Shown here: positions 60,049-64,000 of the stretch, piece after piece
Layout of the letters: each line of letters opens with the position of its first letter
Position numbering within the stretch: the stretch's first letter is position 1
DNA from: CAVYGN01 sp963796325
GTDB taxonomy: Bacteria; Spirochaetota; Brevinematia; Brevinematales; JAOACQ01
Length of the DNA: 64,000 bases
NCBI GenBank assembly: GCA_963796325.1
Contig: CAWCLF010000001.1
Coordinates: forward strand, 1,550,001 to 1,614,000
Direction of reading: 5' to 3'
Program-made: the position numbers and the translations under genes
Notes under the pieces: generated by a model
The model's database searches: none
What the model saw: the letters and a program-made list of their open reading frames with translations, nothing else
What the model was told of the DNA's origin: nothing

Positions 60049-63030
60049 TTACTGGTATTGAGGAGGAACGAATTTTTTCTGGTATGGAGGGTAGGTGTCG
60101 CTTCCGTTGAGCTTGAATTCAATAGAAAGGCTGGGTTCCCAGAACGCGATCAGCCTTACCGTGTCAACCCTCCTGAAAAGATCGAAATTGACGTCCATTT
60201 CCCATTCGTTCAGATAATGGGCGATCGAAAAGTGAAGGTCCTGTATTTTGAAAAAACTCTGTTCAAGATTCGTAATGGAGAAAATATCCAGACCCTGCAT
60301 GAAATTCGGCCAGAAATCCACTATAGTTTCGCCCTGCTGCAGGTATTTCGCATTTTCAGGGAAGTATCTGAATATCCTCGTATTCTTGATTTCCGTCGAG
60401 AAGCTCATGGACCAGTACCTGTCCAGCCACAATGTCGAATTAATTGTAAAATCGAAATAAGTATCCCTGGGCGACTGATAGTCCCAGTAAAGGGTTGCGC
60501 TGAACTTAAGCGTTTCAAGTTTGTAGAAATAAGGTGTGTATATGTTCTGGATATTGTAGTACGAATTAACCAGCAGGGAAACATTCGAACGCATAAGGAT
60601 ATCGTAAACGTATGTAAAGGACGGCAGGGGGGCGAAGGCGTCCGGGGGCCTGAATTGCGCTGTCAACATCGGATTTCTTCCGGGGAAAATATGGTTGGTA
60701 AGGGAATCGAAATCGAAAGAAACGGTATTCGTTCTGGTTTCCAGCAATTCGAAAGCCGTCGATGTGCTGAACGAAAGCCAGAATAGAGAAAGGCTGGTAT
60801 CGACTTCAAGCCTTTTATCCATAAGATTGTTCTCGTAAACATCGTCGATGCCGTTTGTAAGCCTGTACTGCAGCAAATAGATAAATTTAAGATCGTAGAT
60901 AATATTGGTTTGAAACGCATTGAACCCGGTGTCGAGCGCAAAACTATGGGTATCTTCAGGCGCCGTATTTATCAGAAGAGAGTTGAACGTATCATACAGC
61001 GGGTATGTCAGGGTATAGCTGATGTTATAAGGGAAATTGACCTGCCATATTGTCCCGGTGAAGATTGACGGACTCTGGAATATGCCCGCAATACTGGAAT
61101 AATCGACTTCGGCCCCCGAATTGTTGATGTTGTTTGTCATTTCGGAAGCGAACATCGACCAGTTATGGATATTGTTGAGAACGAATGCATTTGTCCAGTA
61201 AAGTATCCTGTTAAAAAATGCCAGGTCGGATTCGGATGTCACTGTTTCATGGTGCATATAATGATTATATGTGGGGAGATTGTTGGTATCGATATATTCC
61301 AAAGTATTATAATAAAAACTGCCGTTGACGACGGATGACATATCATAAACTTCGAAATTGTTGGTTGTCAGTTTATAAATTGCCGTAGTTGTTCCCGGGT
61401 TCCCTTCACGGTTCATATTCGTCGAAGAATAGGGGCGCATATTAATATAGTCTGCCGGATTTACGGTTTGATTAACGGCTGAAAAGGCTGAATTCGAAGA
61501 AGATGAATTCGATGAGGAATTCGCAGAGGAAGAACTGGAAGAATTTGTAGGGAGCGAATCGATAAACTTCCCCGGATCAGCATCCAGAGGTATATTATAT
61601 TTCCTGTTATTAATTTCTATTGTCTTGGAAACCGGGTAGGAATTGCTGAAATTCTTGATAAGTTCGATGCTGGGAGTGGTGAATGATATTGTCGGAAATG
61701 TTATATTTGTCAGGAAATACTTGTAGTGGGAGTTCAGATATATATTGGAAACCGACGGATCCGGAGCTTCCTGTAGCTGCCAGGACCCGCTTATATCCAG
61801 AGTATTGTATTTTATATCGATGCTGCGGGTTATTGTGCTCTTCTCTATATAACTGTCGTCATGATTGAAGAATTGATTATTCTGGGGCTGCAGAAGATTC
61901 TGAAGGTTAAAATCATACTGCCTTATACTGGCATATTTCGAAACAAAAAAAGGATCGTTCAGATCTTCCCAGTTAAAAGTAATGACCAGATCGTTGTATT
62001 TTATCGATCCGTTCAAAGTATATTGCCAGGAAAGCTGATTAATGTTGGTATACTGGCTGTCGGGAGATATATGCGTATAACGGTCATTTTGCACGTCATA
62101 AAAGGTCCTTAGATCGTTAGCTCCCTGGAATGTGATATTAAGGCTCTGTACGACTCCTACCGGTTTCACAAGGTTATAGTTCAATAAGAAATACTGCCCC
62201 AGCCTTTCGTAGAAATCGAGCCCCAGGCCCCATGATCCGTTAAGCCATTCCTGGAAAAGCAGGGTATTCATCAGGTAATAACCGATCCTTTTTTCCTGTC
62301 CGAAGGCGGTTTTGATCCCGGTTTTTTTTTCCCATCTCATGAAAAAGGGGAAATACAGGAAATTCCCTTCGCCGACCGTATATGTGACATCAAAAGCATA
62401 TATGAGATCGTCTTTGAAATACCAGAGCCGCTGGGAATAAAAGTGATAGTAAGGAAATTCAGACGGGGTGAATGTAAAACTGACATCATCGAGCACAACC
62501 CGTTTTTCAGACAGGATCGTAGCCTTAGCGGCATGGTAATACCATCCCCCTTCTCCTGCCGACAGATTGATAGATCCTGTCTGAACCCCGAAACTTGAAC
62601 CTCTGACAAACGAGCGGACGTTTCTCAGCATTCCGGTTTTTGTTTCCGGATTGAAAGACATAAAATCGGCAAGATATATCGAGTCTCCGTACCTGAATTC
62701 GACCTTGTCGTATGCTGTTATATCCGTTACCTTGTTGGATTTTGAAGTTACGATCACTGTCCTGGCTTTAAGCATATTATTATCGAACCTGATTTTTACA
62801 TTGCCTATGAATTTTATCTGTGTAAGATTTTCCTTTTCGAAATTCTGAAGGAATACCTCATCGTAATTGTCGAAAATAAGATTTCTTCCGGTATTTGTTG
62901 CCGATGCATCCGCTTCATTGACCTGATTTGACGCATTAGCCTGGCTGTTGGATATTTCGGCTGAAAAAAAACGCAGGGGAACAAAAACAACAATCCCCGT
63001 CATAATTATTAACAGTCTCTTTGAGATCAA
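60049..63030 (-). CDS. lptD: LPS-assembly protein LptD (OstA-like)
   Basis: A 994-residue outer-membrane protein. A signal segment (LLIIMTGIVVFVPL, ending near FFSA) is followed by an LptA/OstA-like beta-jellyroll from about 60 to 210 (LTQIKFIGNVKIRFDNNMLKA) and a long barrel with many aromatic-rich strands. Residues about 492-516 are a Ser/Asn-rich linker. I chose TTG 63030 because GGAG lies 6 bases before it and the signal peptide then starts the protein; the open frame runs to an ATG at 63186 (1045 residues). Inserts LPS into the outer membrane; no lptE was seen. Confidence 0.8.
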   Translation of the reverse strand: MISKRLLIIMTGIVVFVPLRFFSAEISNSQANASNQVNEADASATNTGRNLIFDNYDEVFLQNFEKENLTQIKFIGNVKIRFDNNMLKARTVIVTSKSNKVTDITAYDKVEFRYGDSIYLADFMSFNPETKTGMLRNVRSFVRGSSFGVQTGSINLSAGEGGWYYHAAKATILSEKRVVLDDVSFTFTPSEFPYYHFYSQRLWYFKDDLIYAFDVTYTVGEGNFLYFPFFMRWEKKTGIKTAFGQEKRIGYYLMNTLLFQEWLNGSWGLGLDFYERLGQYFLLNYNLVKPVGVVQSLNITFQGANDLRTFYDVQNDRYTHISPDSQYTNINQLSWQYTLNGSIKYNDLVITFNWEDLNDPFFVSKYASIRQYDFNLQNLLQPQNNQFFNHDDSYIEKSTITRSIDIKYNTLDISGSWQLQEAPDPSVSNIYLNSHYKYFLTNITFPTISFTTPSIELIKNFSNSYPVSKTIEINNRKYNIPLDADPGKFIDSLPTNSSSSSSANSSSNSSSSNSAFSAVNQTVNPADYINMRPYSSTNMNREGNPGTTTAIYKLTTNNFEVYDMSSVVNGSFYYNTLEYIDTNNLPTYNHYMHHETVTSESDLAFFNRILYWTNAFVLNNIHNWSMFASEMTNNINNSGAEVDYSSIAGIFQSPSIFTGTIWQVNFPYNISYTLTYPLYDTFNSLLINTAPEDTHSFALDTGFNAFQTNIIYDLKFIYLLQYRLTNGIDDVYENNLMDKRLEVDTSLSLFWLSFSTSTAFELLETRTNTVSFDFDSLTNHIFPGRNPMLTAQFRPPDAFAPLPSFTYVYDILMRSNVSLLVNSYYNIQNIYTPYFYKLETLKFSATLYWDYQSPRDTYFDFTINSTLWLDRYWSMSFSTEIKNTRIFRYFPENAKYLQQGETIVDFWPNFMQGLDIFSITNLEQSFFKIQDLHFSIAHYLNEWEMDVNFDLFRRVDTVRLIAFWEPSLSIEFKLNGSDTYPPYQKKFVPPQYQ

Positions 63031-63304
63031 GTGCCGCTCCGGATATTTATAGTGGGTAAAATTGTCAGTTTTACTGGGTTCAATAATATATTTATAAATA
63101 TTATTCAACGATGTAGTGAGCCCGGAACCGGGGAAAATGCGGTTAGTTCCGCTTTTTATTCCAATATAGCGGATATTATATACCATTTTTCCCGAAATGT
63201 CAGTCTATTTTTCATCGGAATGATCGGGTAAAATGTGGACTTTTTAAATAAATAACTTTAGAATTCTCACTTGCGGGAAATTTGCCCTTTTAGAGGTTAT
63301 TTTA

Positions 63305-64000
63305 ATGGTTCCTGAATCTCCGAGGATTTACAATATTTTTCCTCGACTGTTCGGCATAATGCAGGCATGGGAAGAACATCTCTACAGGATCAGGGAACTG
63401 GATTTTAACTGGATATACCTCAATCCCTTCCAGTATTCCGGATTTTCCGGCAGCCTTTATTCTATAAAAGATTATTACGGCATCAACCCGATGTTTGTAA
63501 ATACAGGAAGCCCGTTGTCCCCTGTTTTACAGCTGAAGGCTTTTGTAAAAAAATGTCATCGCCTCGGTTTAAATGTCATGATGGATCTTGTCATCAATCA
63601 TACCGCAAAAGACCATCCTTTTACGATCGAAAGGCAGTCATGGTATAAAAAAAATGAAAAAGGGGAAATCGTCAGCCCGGGGGCCTGGGAAAACGGTTCA
63701 TGGATCGAGTGGGGAGATCTTGCAGAAATCGATAACAGGTGTTCTTCGGACAGGGAAGGATTATGGAATTACTGGAAGGACCTTGTAGATTTTTATATAA
63801 ATGCCGGATTCGACGGTTTCCGGGCCGATGCTGCTTATAATATTCCGGCGGAATTATGGGATATATTGATCACTTCCGGAAAAAAGAGGAATAGGGATAT
63901 AAAATTTTTCGCAGAAAGCCTGGGCTGTCCGATTGATAAAACTATTGAACTTGCAGGGGCAGGATTCGATTTCATTTTTAACAGTTCGAAGTGGTGGAAT
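63305..64000 (+). CDS. GH13 alpha-amylase family protein (N-terminal part, cut by window end)
   Basis: The first 232 codons of a glycoside hydrolase family 13 barrel. Seen are VMMDLVINHTA (region I) near 95, GFDGFRADAAY with the nucleophile Asp near 170, and FFAESLG with the acid/base Glu near 205. ESPRIYNIFPRLFG at the start and FSGSLYSIKDYYGINP resemble a subgroup of bacterial GH13 proteins acting on alpha-glucans or maltose units. AGAGGT lies 7 bases before the ATG. Specificity cannot be set from this fragment. Confidence 0.85.
   Translation, partial: MVPESPRIYNIFPRLFGIMQAWEEHLYRIRELDFNWIYLNPFQYSGFSGSLYSIKDYYGINPMFVNTGSPLSPVLQLKAFVKKCHRLGLNVMMDLVINHTAKDHPFTIERQSWYKKNEKGEIVSPGAWENGSWIEWGDLAEIDNRCSSDREGLWNYWKDLVDFYINAGFDGFRADAAYNIPAELWDILITSGKKRNRDIKFFAESLGCPIDKTIELAGAGFDFIFNSSKWWN

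Noticed and set aside
60007..60786. Plus-strand open frame of 259 codons opposite lptD and tgt
   Set aside because: It is antisense to two real genes and has no start signals.

Overview
The window is a gene-dense chromosomal segment of a Gram-negative, probably anaerobic fermentative bacterium. An LptD-type LPS assembly protein, lipoproteins with lipoboxes and an outer-membrane barrel candidate point to two membranes. A ferredoxin-type membrane-bound [NiFe] hydrogenase, a membrane pyrophosphatase and a long pyrophosphate-dependent phosphofructokinase point to an anaerobe that uses PPi as an energy currency. No rRNA or tRNA was seen and I cannot name the phylum with confidence; spirochaete-like or candidate-phylum affinity is only a guess.

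Layout. 1-8.6 kb: end of an unknown gene, a lipoprotein, panB, a P2-type ATPase, a CDF metal exporter, a STAS protein, purH and an MFS transporter. 8.6-15.5 kb: sugar metabolism, with a fused GalT-GalK enzyme, PPi-phosphofructokinase, a PQQ-type glucose/sorbosone dehydrogenase-like protein and a Gfo/Idh/MocA oxidoreductase. 15.7-28.4 kb: two energy-converting modules, hppA and a twelve-gene complex-I-like hydrogenase operon with its maturation protease, separated and flanked by three copies of a 7-bp-period inverted repeat. 28.5-37.4 kb: an extradiol dioxygenase-family protein, then a C-P lyase operon phnGHIJKLM followed by a TIM-barrel protein, a 2H phosphoesterase and a hexapeptide acyltransferase. 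37.4-41.3 kb: a STAS/receiver/PilZ-like protein, an S4 protein, a RodA/FtsW protein and a barrel candidate. 41.3-44.4 kb: a divergent Zn/Mn uptake locus with two matching operators. 44.4-51.1 kb: ppk-ppx, an oxidoreductase and a DUF1980/permease pair. 51.3-54.6 kb: an oxidative pentose-phosphate operon gnd-zwf-pgl. 54.6-64 kb: an unusual composite solute-binding lipoprotein, a FIST-like gene remnant, glmS, tgt, lptD and the start of a GH13 gene.

How the genes fit together. PPi and polyphosphate recur: hppA makes or uses an ion gradient from PPi, the phosphofructokinase spends PPi, ppk/ppx turn over polyphosphate, and the phn operon harvests phosphate from phosphonates. The hydrogenase would dispose of ferredoxin electrons as H2 while pumping ions. 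Galactose enters through GalTK, and the gnd-zwf-pgl operon supplies NAD(P)H.

Main points for a second look: the hydrogenase subunit set and its nuo-like gene order; the heptamer inverted repeats that bracket it; a second dispersed non-coding element found at 8.7 kb and 48.3 kb; the GalT-GalK fusion; a 2H phosphoesterase where PhnP/PhnN would be expected; a short leader ORF before phnG; and a CsgG/TolB-like + PEGA-like + solute-binding fusion.
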